Assembly (NCBI GenBank): GCA_036898135.1
Contig: CM072526.1
Span: forward strand, 9,499,226 to 9,563,225
Source of the DNA: Oncomelania hupensis
Lineage: Eukaryota; Mollusca; Gastropoda; Littorinimorpha; Pomatiopsidae
DNA length: 64,000 bases
Direction: 5' to 3'
The notes beneath the pieces are model-generated. The model worked only from the letters and a program-made list of their open reading frames with translations, made no database searches and had not been told where the DNA came from. The position numbers were made by a program, and so were the translations under genes. Positions 23,322 to 34,700 of the stretch are shown one piece after another; position 1 is the first letter of the stretch; every line of letters starts with the position of its first letter.

Positions 23322-24716
23322 TTGCTGTTCTTAAAGGCCTACCAGACTGTGAAGCGGCTGACAAGTGTTAAACAGCCCAAAGCCTCCATGATCCAAAGCA
23401 AGTCTGGCATATGCCTTACAGAAGAACAAGAAGTCTTGGACAGATGGACAGAGTACTGCTCTGACATTTACAACCATACACCAAACGGAGACCCATCAGT
23501 TCTAGCATGTCCCGAGATCAGAGAAGAATAAGAAATCCTCCCAATTCTCCGAGAAGAAGTTGAGGCAGCAGTGCAATCGCTGAAGAAAGGGAAGTCAGCG
23601 GGAATGGACAACATACCCGCGGAACTGCTACAAGCATGAGGAGAAGCGATGATTGATGCCCTCACCATTATCTGTAACAAGATCTGGCAGAGTTGGGAGT
23701 GGCCTATAACATGGACCCAGTCGCTTGTCATCACTCCTCCCCAAAAAGGTAACCTTCGGGAGTGTGAAAATTACCGCACCATCAGCCTCATCAGCCATCC
23801 CAGCAAGGTCCAACTAAAAATAATACTCAACAGGTTGAAACCCCAAGCTGAACAAATCATAGCTGAAGAACAAGCAGGATTCAGGGCAGGGCGAAGTACC
23901 ACTGCACAGATTTTCAACCTCATAATAATCTGTGAGAAATACCTACAGTACCAACAACATCTATATCATGTGTTCATAGACTTCAAGAAGGCGTTTGACC
24001 GAGTCTGGCATGCAGCTCTATGGGCAACAATGAAAGTTTACAACATCAGCCCTAAAATTATTGAAGTCATCAAAAGCCTGTATGACAAGGCTACCAGTGC
24101 AGTCATCCATAACAGCGTCATCGGGAACTGGTTCAGAACAACAATCGGTGTGCGTCAAGGATGCCTACTCTCTCCAACACTCTTCAACATCTTCCTAGAG
24201 CGCATCATGTCAGATGCTCTTGCAGATCATGAAGCCACAGTCAGCATAGGGGGCAGAGCAATCTCCAATTTTCGTTTTGTGGATGACATTGATGGATTGG
24301 CTGGAGAGGAACAAGAACTTGAACAGCTGGTACAGAGGCTTGACACCACCTCCAGAGCTTATGGAATGAAAATAAGTGCAGAGAAGACCAAAATGATGAC
24401 CAACAACATCAATAGCATCAACACGGACATCAAAGTCCAAGGCCAATCCCTCAACACAGTGCATAGCAACTGCTGCCCTGACAAGGTTAAAGCCAATTTG
24501 GAAAGACAGGACCATCAGTCTGCATTCCAAAGTAAGACTGCTGCGCTCCCTTGTCATTTCCATCTTCATATATGCTTGCGAAGCATGGACCCTCACAGCA
24601 GATCTACAAAGAAGGATACAAAGCATAAAGATGAGGTGCTACAGAAGACTTCTGGGCATTTCCTATACCCAACACATCACCAACGACGAAGTCCGACAGA
24701 CCATCACACAAGCCAT
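23322..24716 (+). pseudogene. RTE-like LINE ORF2, reverse transcriptase part, broken
   Basis: Plus strand with in-frame stops near 23529 and 23637. Motifs in order: EVEAAVQSLKKGKSAGMDNI, ENYRTISLISHPSK, EEQAGFRAGRSTTAQIFNL, VFIDFKKAFDRVWHAALW, RQGCLLSPTLFNIFLE, and the active site FRFVDDIDGLAG (FVDD where FADD is usual). A frame change and deletion follow near 24470, then the C-terminal segment (SLHSKVRLLRSLV, ISIFLYACEAWTL, in other frames) up to QTITQA. There the element is cut by the 24717-28454 insert and resumes at 28455. It lacks the 5' endonuclease region. Confidence 0.88.
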
Positions 24717-24889
24717 AGAGCGTACCGAATGCAGCATTTTCAACCAATCCCAAAATTCCGTGTCGGCTGCCGGGGAGCAGTCTTTTAGCGCGTGCCTATT
24801 GGAGCCTCACACGCGCTAGCAGACGACATAAACAATAGTGACCGCGAGGCTCATTTCTATCTGATTTTGTAGGAAGTTATTACTATTGA

Positions 24890-25105
24890 AGATGAGGCAA
24901 AATTGTCATACATTGCCAGTTGGGTACTTGCAACGGAGATGCAAGGTTTCCCAAGTCGATCAAAGGCAAACTCTTGCCATTTCCTAACCCCAAAACAAGA
25001 AAAGTCGTCGAAATGGCGTGGATAAAAGCGTGCATGAAGACTTTAATGTCAGCATCTTAGAAGATAGAAACAAGCAAAAGAATCGAGGCGTTTGCAGTAG
25101 GGTAA
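24890..25105 (+). pseudogene. THAP-like zinc-finger exon remnant
   Basis: One frame reads CQLGTCNGDARFP, then LLPFPNPKTRK and MAWIKACM. A C-X4-C start, a FPxPKT block and a W..AC segment are the pattern of THAP-like N-terminal zinc fingers in invertebrate proteins. A frame offset follows, then FNVSILEDRNK and VCSR, directly followed by GTAAGG, a good splice donor. An upstream ATG is out of frame by one base. This looks like a decayed first coding exon. Function would be DNA binding, by family analogy. The identification rests on short motifs only. Confidence 0.4.
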
Positions 25106-26319
25106 GGACACGTAAGTTTGTTTTCGCTCTTTATGTAATTAGTTACAAATTTGTACCACTACAATTGCATCTTTTTAAGCTGTAATGTTGTGCCTTTTTC
25201 TCTCCTTATGAATCAAGATGTTGGGTTAAGGCAATGGTTTGATTCATTAAATGCTCAGTTAGCCTGCTTTTATTGTTCTTTTGTTAGGGTTGTTGCTTTC
25301 ATTTAGGAGAAAAGTGGGAAAAATAGCTGAATGTTTTATGTGAGGCTGTTACTATAGCCTTTTACCTGAGATAGGAAATGTCATATTTTGCCAATTTAAA
25401 GTATGTGTTATACATGTAAATAAAGCAGAACACACACACACACACAAACACACACACAGAGTGACCACACGCTGAAATGAGAGATAAATAGAAAATCACA
25501 CAGGTACATATGAGAGGCATATTTTTCAAAACACTATGTTTTTGAGTGTTGTTTTTTTTAAATTTATTCCAGCATTTCATAGATGGGGGACCTTGTGAGC
25601 TTCACCCCTACCCAATGCCTGCATATGGATCTTCTATCCACAAAGCCAAGAGACCACTAGCTAAAAAAAAAGATACATTCCATGTCCTACAGATTCTGCA
25701 AATTTTAAACAAACTAAACACCCTGTTACCAAATATTTTTTTGTGTAAGTGGTTTTTTTCCCATAATCATGGTATTAAAAATTACATTTAACACACAACA
25801 GAAACGTGTCCAAATGTACTTGACATATTTGAATTCCCCCCGCCCCCACCACCCCCCCCCCTGATATATCATACACTATTTTTTTTCTTTTTGTGTACTT
25901 GGGAATAATAGACACTAACAAATACAGTTTCCATGATTCATGTACTTGGGAATAATAGACACTAACAATAACAGTTTTAATGGTCACCATGCTTGATTAA
26001 TCAACACAAAACATTCTGCCCTTGCCAAGAAATGTCAATCATTCCAACAATTTAATAATCATCACAAAGCAAGTTAAACATTCTGTCCATGTCAAGAAAT
26101 AAGACTACATGTATTGTCAATCATTCCCACAATTTATTAATCATCACAAAGCAATCATCACAAATCAAGTTAAACATTTTGTTTATGTCAAGAAATAAGA
26201 CTACCTGTAGAGTCAATCATTCCCACAATTTAATAATCATCACAAATCAAGTTTAACATTGTGTTCATGTCAAGATTTATTAATCATCACAAAGCAATCA
26301 TCACAAATCAAGTTTAACA
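25106..26319. other. no gene; imperfect tandem repeat of about 85 bp at 26010-26330
   Basis: AT-rich, probably intronic to the insert's genes. A (CA)n run lies at 25430-25458 and a C-run at 25840-25861. From 26010 a unit with AATCATCACAAAGCAAGTTA and CATGTCAAGAAATAAGACTA recurs imperfectly. The same unit reappears at 26935-27090, so the CR1/L2 fragment is inserted within the array. Confidence 0.6.
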
Positions 26320-26925
26320 TTGTGTTCATGTCATGTCATGTTCTATCGCGCAGTGATCGAAAGCATCCTCTGCTTTGGCATCACTACCTGGTTTGGTGGT
26401 GCCACTGATGAGGAGAAAGTGCAGCTTGAGCGCATCGTAAAACACGCATCCAGAGTTATCGGGTGCGAACTTCCATCTGTCCCCTCGATCTACAACACGC
26501 GCTTGGTCCGTAGAGCTAGAAACATCACAGCTGACCCCTCACACCCAGCCGGCCATCTGTTCGAGCTCCTTCCGTCCGGCAGGCGCTTCAGAGCCCTCAA
26601 AACCAGAACAAACCGTTTTAGATATTCTTTTTTTCCAGAGGCTGCTCTCGCTTTAAATTTCTTATAATGTTAAATGTATAATGCTGTTACTGACGTCACG
26701 TCATAATCCACTGGCACCTACTTGTTTATTTTTACTATTTGTTGTTTGCGTATGTATGTGTGCACGCTTGATCAGTATTTTATTAGCTGGTAAACGTGTG
26801 TTTGCATGTATGTTTTATGAATGTTACTGCCACATCGCAACATATTCCATGTGCATGTTTTATGTCAATTTGGCCAATAAACTTCGTTGAATCGTTGAAT
26901 CGTTGAATCGTTGAATCGTTGAAGA
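26320..26925 (+). mobile_element. CR1/L2-like LINE 3' end
   Basis: The frame 26320-26667 encodes the extreme C-terminus of an L2/CR1-type ORF2: FYRAVIESILCFGITTWFGG, LERIVKHASRVIGCELP, DPSHPAGHLFELLPSGRRF and KTRTNRFRYSFFPEA. After a 3' UTR it ends at AATAAACTTCGTTGAATC followed by about four GTTGAATC octamers, the microsatellite-like 3' tail typical of this group. It is 5'-truncated. Confidence 0.85.
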
Positions 26926-27529
26926 AATGTGACTAGTGTCAAAGTAATAACCATCTCAAAGCAATATGAACAAAAGCAAGTTAAAAACATTCTGTTTGCT
27001 TAAAGAAATATGGCTTATTTCAATCACAGTGTAATAATCATCACAAACTGACAAAGCAGGTTAAACATTCTGTTTATGTCAATTTTTGTTTCTCAGGTAT
27101 GATAAAGGTGTGCCAGCGGGAGACTTCAACTGGGAAATTTCATCTTGTGTCACCTTTGGTACCCTGCACAAATGTAAAATTTGTGTATAACATGTGTAGC
27201 TGAATGAGTTATTTGTTACAATATTGAGCAATGTTTGTGGCACATGCATGAATTGTTGACACTCCACTGAATGATGCAAAGAAGACATTGACCCATGAAT
27301 TGATTTGTGTGTGTTGCCTTTAGTACTGAATTGATGAATGAATTTTTTTCTCCTTCAGTACTAAATGAAACTGTTAAGGACTGGTAATTGTCTGAGTTGT
27401 TTACACACAAAACATAATGGAAAAAACTTATTTAAAAAAGTAATGTTACTTAGACCTACATTTGTTTTAAATTGATAAGATGAGGTGCTTACTTGCTGTT
27501 AATGTCAACCTGACACATGATTGGTTTCC

Positions 27530-27788
27530 TCTTCCTCTTGTCAACTGGGCGTGATAGCACTAGGTGGTGGATTGGGACAGGTGAGATTTTGCTGCCTCTT
27601 AGTGCTGCCACACCCCCACGCTTGCGGCATACTTGTGCAGCTCAACTTACCAGGGACATGAGTAAAGTTCTGCAATTTGAAGTATTGCAGAGTCTTCAGA
27701 AGCCCGATAATGTGGGAGCAGTGACCATCCAAACTGAAAAATAAAAATAAAAAAATAAAAACCAATAGCACATGTACATGCATTTTTT

Positions 27789-27854
<66 letters not shown>

Positions 27855-28369
27855 CCTATTTATTGTGCATTCAAGAATGTTATAAAATGGACGATATGCT
27901 AGCTTCAATAAAATGTGTAACACTATTGTGTTCTGTCCTGTTCTGTTGGTACTGAACACGCAGATAAAACAGTGAAAATGGCGAAATTTACTACTAGGAT
28001 TATATAACTAAAATTATGTATAATAAATTTCGAAAATATATATATTTTTTTAAAGAGAATGATAAACTTACCCTGCTTTGCAATCGCACATGGCTTCGGA
28101 AATACACTCTTTTCTGATGTTGATCTCGATGACGAGTTTATGTGGGTCGGCAAGATTTCTGCATAGATCTGTAACATTAATTGCAGCTACTTCCACAGTT
28201 TCTGTTGATCCATCCTTGAAAACTCGGAACATCGTCGATGAACTGAGATTTGAATTTGTTCATCCCCCACTATAGCACATTTTTTGACAACGGTGTGAAG
28301 TTAGGGAGATACTGAATTTGGGATGCAATCGATGCTATCCTTCGCGCAAGCATCACTAATTGCCGCCAT
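27530..28369 (-). pseudogene. SWIM-type zinc-finger gene fragment, multi-exon
   Basis: Minus strand. A Kozak-like AAGATGGCGGC start lies at 28367-28369. An exon at about 28072-28242 reads MFRVFKDGSTETVEVAAINV then KECISEAMCDCKAG and ends at a GTAAG donor. The next exon starts after TTTTTCAG at 27733 and reads LDGHCSHIIGLLKTLQYFKL, then KLSCTSMPQAW. CDC...CSH forms the C-X-C-Xn-C-X-H SWIM zinc finger across the splice junction. Such SWIM domains are common in invertebrate multi-exon proteins, often with a YqaJ-type nuclease; no nuclease is seen here. The exon end needs a one-base shift near 27560, and the first exon does not join cleanly, so decay is likely. Weak further exon candidates lie at 27095-27410. 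Confidence 0.5.
27793..27852. repeat. (CT)n microsatellite
   Basis: Pure CT run within the putative intron of the SWIM gene fragment. Confidence 0.95.
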
Positions 28370-28454
28370 CTTGTCCACTTCATGTGAGGCCAGCGATCGT
28401 GCAGGCTGTGGTTGCTATGCTCTCACTGCGCATGCCCGCAAACCGGTACGCTCT

Positions 28455-28752
28455 ATTGGACAACACGATGACCTGCTCACAGTGGTGAAGAAACGGAAAC
28501 TCCGATGGTATGGCCACGTCACCAGATCATCAGGCCTTGCAAAGACCATTCTGCAAGGCACAGTGCAAGGAGGTAGAAGAAGAGGGAGACCGAAAAAGAG
28601 GTGGGCGGACAACATTCGAGAATGGACTGGTTTGACACTGAGCGAAGCCGTCAGGGCTGCCGAGGACAGAAAAAGATGGAGTAGCTGGTTAAACGATCAT
28701 CTGTGGTGCCACTACGACCTCCGGGTAACGGGACAGTATATGCTAGGATAGA
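28455..28752 (+). pseudogene. LINE ORF2 C-terminus (continuation of 23322-24716)
   Basis: Reads GQHDDLLTVVKKRKLRWYGH through WTGLTLSEAVRAAEDRKRW in a clean frame and ends in a GCTAGGATAG tail. It joins across the 3.7-kb insert with only the AT duplication. A 28-residue upstream extension of this frame is insert sequence, not LINE. Confidence 0.85.
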
Positions 28753-28761
28753 AACATATTA

Positions 28762-29819
28762 AGGTTCTATATTATTAATAGACTACTACGCTGGCATCCC
28801 GCTACGGGCCGCCTGTGGTGGTGTCCTGCTTAGCAAGTCTTCAGTTGTATCGAGTATTATTTTCCCATACTGTACGTCATTGACGACTTCCTCTCTCTGA
28901 GTGAGCCATTATGTGGCACTTATAGCGCCAGCAGACATTATTCTACGCTGTGTTAAACATGTAGGCGCTGTTCTCCATCATCTTTCATCATTATTATTAT
29001 TACATGTATCATTATGTGGCACTTATAGCGCCAGCAGACATTGTCCTACGCTGTGTTAAACATGTATGCGCTGTGCTCCATCATCTTTCATCATTAGTAT
29101 TATTACATGTATCATTATGTGGCAATTATAGCGCCAGCAGACATTGTCCTACGTTGTGTTAAACATGTAGGCGCTCTGCTCCATCAAATTACAAATTAGG
29201 ATTACATTATTGGAACACGAAATATTCTTCAAATTCAAATTCTGCTTTTCTGCATTTTTAAAATAAATTATACTCTTCGACTGTTCTGTATGATTGTATT
29301 TTGTTTAAAGCTCGTGGCTATATGATAAAAAATATGGCCGAACAAATCAGGATGTTATATCACCCACTAATAGTTACAGTACAACTCTGTGTGTAAACAC
29401 ATTTTCATGTAAGTTATTGTTAGAGTTCCGGATCAAATTGTTACCATCGGACCGTCCACTAACATTGTTAATTTATATATTTAATCGTGGTAATAGACCA
29501 CTTTTCCAGGTTCAAAAGATGCTTTAGATTGTAGTCGATACAGGATCTAACTCATGCCGCACGAGACCAAAAACAATGAAGGGATGAGAACAAAGTGTTC
29601 CAAGAGAAATCATTAAGAGTATTCCAAATCTAATACGCTTATATTAAGTCCTACTTCCTTTAAGACAATGCACATTGAAAAAGCTTAATCGTTCACTTAA
29701 GGCAGATGAGTCAAAGCAATCTCTTTCCACAACTTGCTTTACCAGCTCAACAGCTGTTCAAGACGCTGGCCGATACAGGATCTAAATCAAGCGGCCAGAA
29801 CTTTCTTATAAGTAACACG
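28762..29819. repeat. flanking repeat A-B to the left of the Polinton
   Basis: A (28762-29130) begins CTACTACGCTGGCATCCCGC and holds three tandem units of about 95 bp (CATTATGTGGCACTTATAGC ... AACATGTAGGCGCTGTGCTC). Its inverse is at 45365-45592. B (29131-29819) has its inverse at 48951-49613. B ends AAGTAACACG, the left half of the Polinton target. A and its inverse behave like terminal inverted repeats of a separate, now disrupted element. Confidence 0.7.
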
Positions 29820-29987
29820 AGAGATAGCAATTATGGGCTCTGAACCCCAAAGCTCATAGAGTTACTAAAGGAGGCCTTTTATTGCAATTTATGGCTGTTT
29901 TATGAGCTTTTTAAAAAGCGCTCCAAAGCACTCTGGGAATCCGCAATTTGCTAAATATAATACATATTCGTATATCTTGCGTCTTTG
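29820..29987. repeat. Polinton left terminal inverted repeat
   Basis: Pairs with 44763-44910. The inner part (about 29880-29970, including TTTATGGCTGTTTTATGAGC and CAAAGCACTCTGGGAATCCG) is over 90 percent identical; the outer 60 bases are more diverged, apart from AGAGATAG at the tip. Confidence 0.9.
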
Positions 29988-30201
29988 GTCTCCCCATCAA
30001 CTCCAAAACTTAGCCAGTTAATTAGTTATTTGTCAAAACTTATTTCAAAACTTAGAAATAAAACTTAGAAAAAATACCTCATTTAGAAAGTAGAAAACTT
30101 ACAGAAAACTTACTTAGAAAACTTAAAAAATACTTTACTACTGGAATTGGAAATTTTTACAAAAACCGGTGGTAGCACTTCCCGCTTGGACTCTCTCCCT
30201 A

Positions 30202-30260
30202 ACTTGGTGGAGTGGGACGGACCCCTCGACCTTTTGCACGCATCTCCCACTCCACCAAGT
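30202..30260. repeat. perfect 16-bp inverted repeat (hairpin) in the leader
   Basis: ACTTGGTGGAGTGGGA at 30202-30217 pairs with TCCCACTCCACCAAGT at 30245-30260, with a 27-base loop. This GC-rich stem is unusual in AT-rich surroundings. Confidence 0.8.
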
Positions 30261-30559
30261 GAACCCAAGCGTTGTGGCATGTGTTGTCTGTCATCAAACC
30301 CCAAATGGGGAATCTCTACGAGACGAAATTAGAGAAACCCACGGAGGTGTACTGACTGAACTTTGGCTGCGAGTCGGACAGTTGGATTAAGTAGGAGGTT
30401 CCCAGGATACCGCGCGCAGCCTCCTGTCTTACCCAATGTCATGCAACCATTCGTTCTTGCGTTCAATATATCTGTTTACTTGTTGCCTGAGGCTTGACAA
30501 TTGGATTAAGTAGGAAGGGATCGAGAGTTAGCGTGCACTTTCCAGTCTTATCCATTGTC

Positions 30560-30703
30560 ATGGCAATTTTCAAACATGTATCCAAGCCACTTGCCACTTT
30601 GTACACTGTGTCTATTATTGCAATAGGACAGACATTTGGCCTTAATGCCTTAGCAAATTCAACACATGCCACAGAAGTGACTAACCACACCGAAAATCTA
30701 TAG
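30560..30703 (+). CDS. possible 47-residue membrane peptide
   Basis: ATGGCAATTTTC opens a 47-codon frame with a hydrophobic centre (ATLYTVSIIAIGQTFGLNAL) and two N-glycosylation sequons (NST, NHT). It begins just after the second copy of a duplicated leader module, whose CATTGTCATG is shared with the first copy. The size and the absence of a recognised homologue make this a weak call; the region may equally be a non-coding leader. Confidence 0.2.
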   Translation: MAIFKHVSKPLATLYTVSIIAIGQTFGLNALANSTHATEVTNHTENL

Positions 30704-31189
30704 TTCCTTTTTCTTTATATCCCCAACCAGATCGCTCATAAAAGAAGATTGGGCTTGGGAAATTACATTCAACAAACCAGCATTAATATTCGTTATTCTA
30801 AATGTACAATTCTAAATAATACACCATTAAGTGCGGCAATCTTTATTACATATTGTTCATATTAATTTTTAAAAGTGCAACAAATAGATATATAAATTAA
30901 AATTTATATTAAAGCATGTGTTTCCCATTTACTAGCTGTAAGTTAAACCAAGGGAAATAATTTGTGTGTATTTTAAACATGCATTAAGCATGTGATCCAG
31001 TTGAAAAACAGAATCGGAAATTCCCCTTTACTAGACCAGAGGAAATAATTTGTGTACAGGAATATTTGTGTGCTTTCTCTGTGTGAATGTAAAATCCTTA
31101 GTAAGTTTTTTGCCTTTGCTTAGATATATAAAAAGAAATTTATATTAAGCATGTGATCCAGTTGAAAACAGCAAATAGAAATTTATATT

Positions 31190-31538
31190 AAGCATGTGAT
31201 CCAGTTAAAAACAGAACCTGGAATTCCCTTTGCCAGTGTGAAATAATCAATATTCTTGGCCTAAGCCCAGTTTATTCAATCGGGAATTCCCGCAAACATT
31301 AATGTTACAACCTTATACAGAGTGTTTTTAATTTAAATTTAATTTAATTGCTATCAAAACAGCCAAATATTGTACTAAAAAGGCCTTTTAAGAGTTTTAT
31401 ATTAAGCATGTGATCCAATTAAAACAAAACCTGGAATTCCCTTTGCTAGAACAGTGTGAAATAATCAATATTCTTGGCCTAAGCCCAGTTTATTCAATCG
31501 GGAATTCCCGCAAACATTAATGTTACAACCTTATACAG
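31190..31538. repeat. duplicated 131-135-bp module with CGGGAATTCCCG palindrome
   Basis: Copies 31190-31320 and 31404-31538 share AATAATCAATATTCTTGGCC, CAGTTTATTCAATCGGGAAT and AATGTTACAACCTTATACAG almost exactly. They sit 170-400 bases upstream of the PolB start. Confidence 0.85.
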
Positions 31539-31706
31539 ATTCAATACAAGTCCCATTCAGTTAAGGGAAGTAATAAAAACATTACTACGCATTCATAAGT
31601 AAAGTTGCGGTTGCTTCCCTTTGACTGTATTTGGTGGTTTGAAGCCTAAAAATCCATTTTTTAAAATAATTATTTTTTAATTTAAAGTTTTGTTATCAGT
31701 ATAAAA

Positions 31707-34700
31707 ATGACGGACACAAAAAGTCTTTCGCAATCTCCTTTGTTTAAAGACATCTTTCAAACTATACAACTTCAAATTTTTGACAGTCAAAATGTTATTA
31801 AATCTGTTTATAATAATTATGAATTTGTACTTAACAATTTTACTTTCAAATCCCCTGTTAAAATTCGCATTCACGCTCAAATAACTTTTATTAAACCCGG
31901 CAGTATTGATGAAACGATGACTGTGTGGATTTCTTCAAGTCAAATTGAAGTTTTAAAATCTTCAGACCTAGACAATGCTTATAACAACATCTTGATCAAT
32001 CAGTTACAAGACAGCATTGAGCGCGCAACTATGAGAGGGTCCGGGTGGGCCGAAGGAAATTTAGAATCATTAGAACTGAACATTGCAAAGTATAATCCAA
32101 TCAAAGGAAAATCTTATATCCCTCTTCCCAAAGAAATTCTTGACAAGAAGGCTGTATTGAATATTAAGAACACCGACGACAAATGTTTTGTGTGGTGTGT
32201 TCTGGCTAAACTATATCCTATTCAGTCGAAACAACATCCCGAAAGGGTGGCGCTATACAAAGATAAAATAACGAACTTAAATCTTAAAGACATTAATTTT
32301 CCTGTTAGCCTTGACGCCATTGACAAATTTGAATCACAAAACTCTCCTATAACAGTCAATGTATATGTTTGGGACCCTGAATCAAAACTTATGCCTTCAC
32401 GAATCTCTCCTAATGCCCCATCGTTTTCAGACCTCAATCACCACGTTGATCTTTTACTAATAACAGACCCGCAAGATCCTAGCATGCAACATTATACTCT
32501 GATACGAAACATATCTAGATTATTAGGACACACTTCAAAACATCATGGCAAACAATATTTGTGCAGACGCTGTTTAACTAGAGTCTCTAATCTCCAAGTG
32601 GCTGACAAGCACAGTAAAATTTGCAAAAGTATGACAGACATCCAAACCCGTCTTGTGTTACCAAAGCCGGGTTCTCAAGTATATTTTAAAAACATCAACA
32701 AACAATTCAAACAGCCTTATATAGTTTATGCCGACTTCGAATCATTGATTTTAAAATATCAAGGCCCGCAAGGATTTTGTACGCCTAATTCATTCCTTAC
32801 ACACCTTCACGAAGTCTGCAGTTTCGGGTATGTAGTTGTTAGAGCCGACGGACAACATACAGAGCCGGTAATTTACAGAGGGCCAGACGCAGCTAGGAAG
32901 TTCTTAGATGAGATGAACAAAATATACAAATTGTGTTTACTGCAGCTAGATAATCCGGTGCCAATGATATTTACTGAATCTGACTCCCATAATTTTAAAG
33001 CAGCTACACATTGCCACATTTGTAATAAAGAGTTTGACCCGAAGGACACGAAGTCCCAAAGAGTGAGAGATCATTGTCACATAACAGGGGCATTTAGAGG
33101 TGCAGCTCATCAGAAATGCAACTTGGAATATGGAATCAAACATTTCTCTCTCCCTATTTTCATTCACAATCTTCGAAATTACGACTCCCATTTAATCATG
33201 CAGGCAGTGACGAAAGCATACAAAGTGTCATGTATTGCCGAGACAGAAGAAAAATATAAAACTTTCACTCTGAATAAATTAAAGTTTTACGACAGCTTTC
33301 AACATTTGTCTTCCAGTTTAGAAACACTAGCTAAGAACTTACCCAGCTATCCTATCACTAGCAAATATTTTCCAGACGTTACACTAATTCGGAAAGGCGT
33401 GTATCCTTATGAATACATGGATTCTTGGGAAGTGTTTGAAGAACTAGAATTGCCACCTAAAGAAAATTTCTATTCTTCACTCAATAAAAGTTTCATAACT
33501 GTTACCGATTACCAACATGCACACAACGTCTGGAATGCACTCAGCTGTAAAAACCTTGGTGACTACCACGACATATATTTAAAAGCTGACGTCTGTTTGT
33601 TGGCTGATGTGTTTGAAAAATACAGAGAAACGAGTTTATATCATTACTCCCTCGACCCTTCTCATTATATTTCTTCACCAGGAATGAGTTGGGATGCTTT
33701 CTTAAAACTTAGCGGTTCTAAAATCGATCTCATAACTGACCAGGTAATGATGACAATGATTGAGTCAGGCATTCGTGGAGGAATAAGTGTGGCAGCTCAT
33801 AATTATTGCAAAGCCAACAATAAATACCTGAAGCACTATGACCCCTCGCAGAAATCTAATTATATAATGTACTTTGACGCCAACAATTTATACGGTTGGG
33901 CAATGAGTGAGCTTTTACCGGTTTCAGATTTCAAATTACTTGTTAATCCAAACCCCGCAAACTTGACTTGGTTAAACAGTATTTTAAATCACCCTAAAGA
34001 CCATACTATAGGGTTTATTGTCGAAGTTGACCTAGAGTACCCCAATGCTTTACACGACCTACATAATGATTACCCATTAGCACCAGAAAGATTGCATGGT
34101 ACAGACAAGCAACTTAAACTTATTCCCAACCTCTATAATAAATCTAATTACGTCTGCCACTACAGAAACCTGCAGTTCTACATCAGACACGGCATGAAGT
34201 GCACAGCGATTCACAAGCTTTTATTCTTTAAACAAACGAATGTCTTGGCCGGGTACATCAATAAAAACACAGAGCTCAGAAAACAAGCGCAATCTACGTT
34301 TGAAAAAGATTTCTTTAAGCTGCTGAATAACAGCTGTTTTGGTAAAACTATGGAGAACCCATACAAGCGAAAAGACGTCAGGCTAATTACCTCACCCAAT
34401 CAAGCGATTAAATTAATATCTAAGCCTCAATACCTTGGTTACAAAGAGTTTCATGACTCCCTGTATGCAGTTACCATGAAAACCACGCAAGTTAATCTAG
34501 ACAAACCAGTGTTTATGGGGATGACTATTCTCGACCTTTCTAAATTATTAATGTTCGAATTTTACTACGATTACTTTAAACCTAAATACCCGGAGGCCAG
34601 AGTTTTATACACAGACACAGACTCCCTTATACTAGACATCCCTACTGAAGACATTTATAAAGACTTAGAATCGGAACTGCAACATTACGATACTAGTGAC

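Larger units (their letters stand above)
13302..23650. repeat. left arm of giant imperfect palindrome
   Basis: Every segment recurs in reverse order and orientation at 49614-61391: gypsy internal region, LTR, 33/35-bp minisatellite, 54-bp minisatellite, 21-bp repeat, LINE 3' end, TTG/TTA microsatellite, interspersed repeat, LINE reverse transcriptase start. Unique junctions (LTR end joined to GCTATACAG; GGGCGGTTTCTGTAAGG joined to the minisatellite) are shared, so the arms derive from one ancestor rather than from independent insertions. By eye, coding parts are about 97 percent identical, with many indels. Confidence 0.9.
24717..28454. mobile_element. 3.7-kb insert with short inverted ends inside the LINE
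   Basis: The LINE reading (CACAAGCCATTGGACAACAC in intact copies) is split at CCAT/ATTGG. The insert begins AGAGCGTACCG and ends CGGTACGCTCT, an 11-bp perfect inverted terminus, and AT is present on both sides (24715-24716 and 28455-28456). Inside are a THAP-like exon on plus, a SWIM-type zinc finger gene on minus, an 85-bp-type tandem repeat and a CR1/L2 LINE. Either a DNA transposon carrying two convergent genes or captured host DNA; superfamily not recognised. Confidence 0.6.
29988..31706. other. Polinton left non-coding leader, 1.7 kb
   Basis: No long gene. It contains a 16-bp perfect hairpin (30202-30260), a degenerate 120-bp duplication starting TTGGATTAAGTAGGA (about 30382 and 30500), and several copies of a TTAAGCATGTGATCCAGTTG module (about 30982, 31145, 31187, 31401). 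A 131-135-bp direct repeat at 31190-31320 and 31404-31538 carries the palindrome CGGGAATTCCCG (31281-31292, 31499-31510). Likely replication, packaging or promoter sequence; inferred from position only. Confidence 0.6.
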
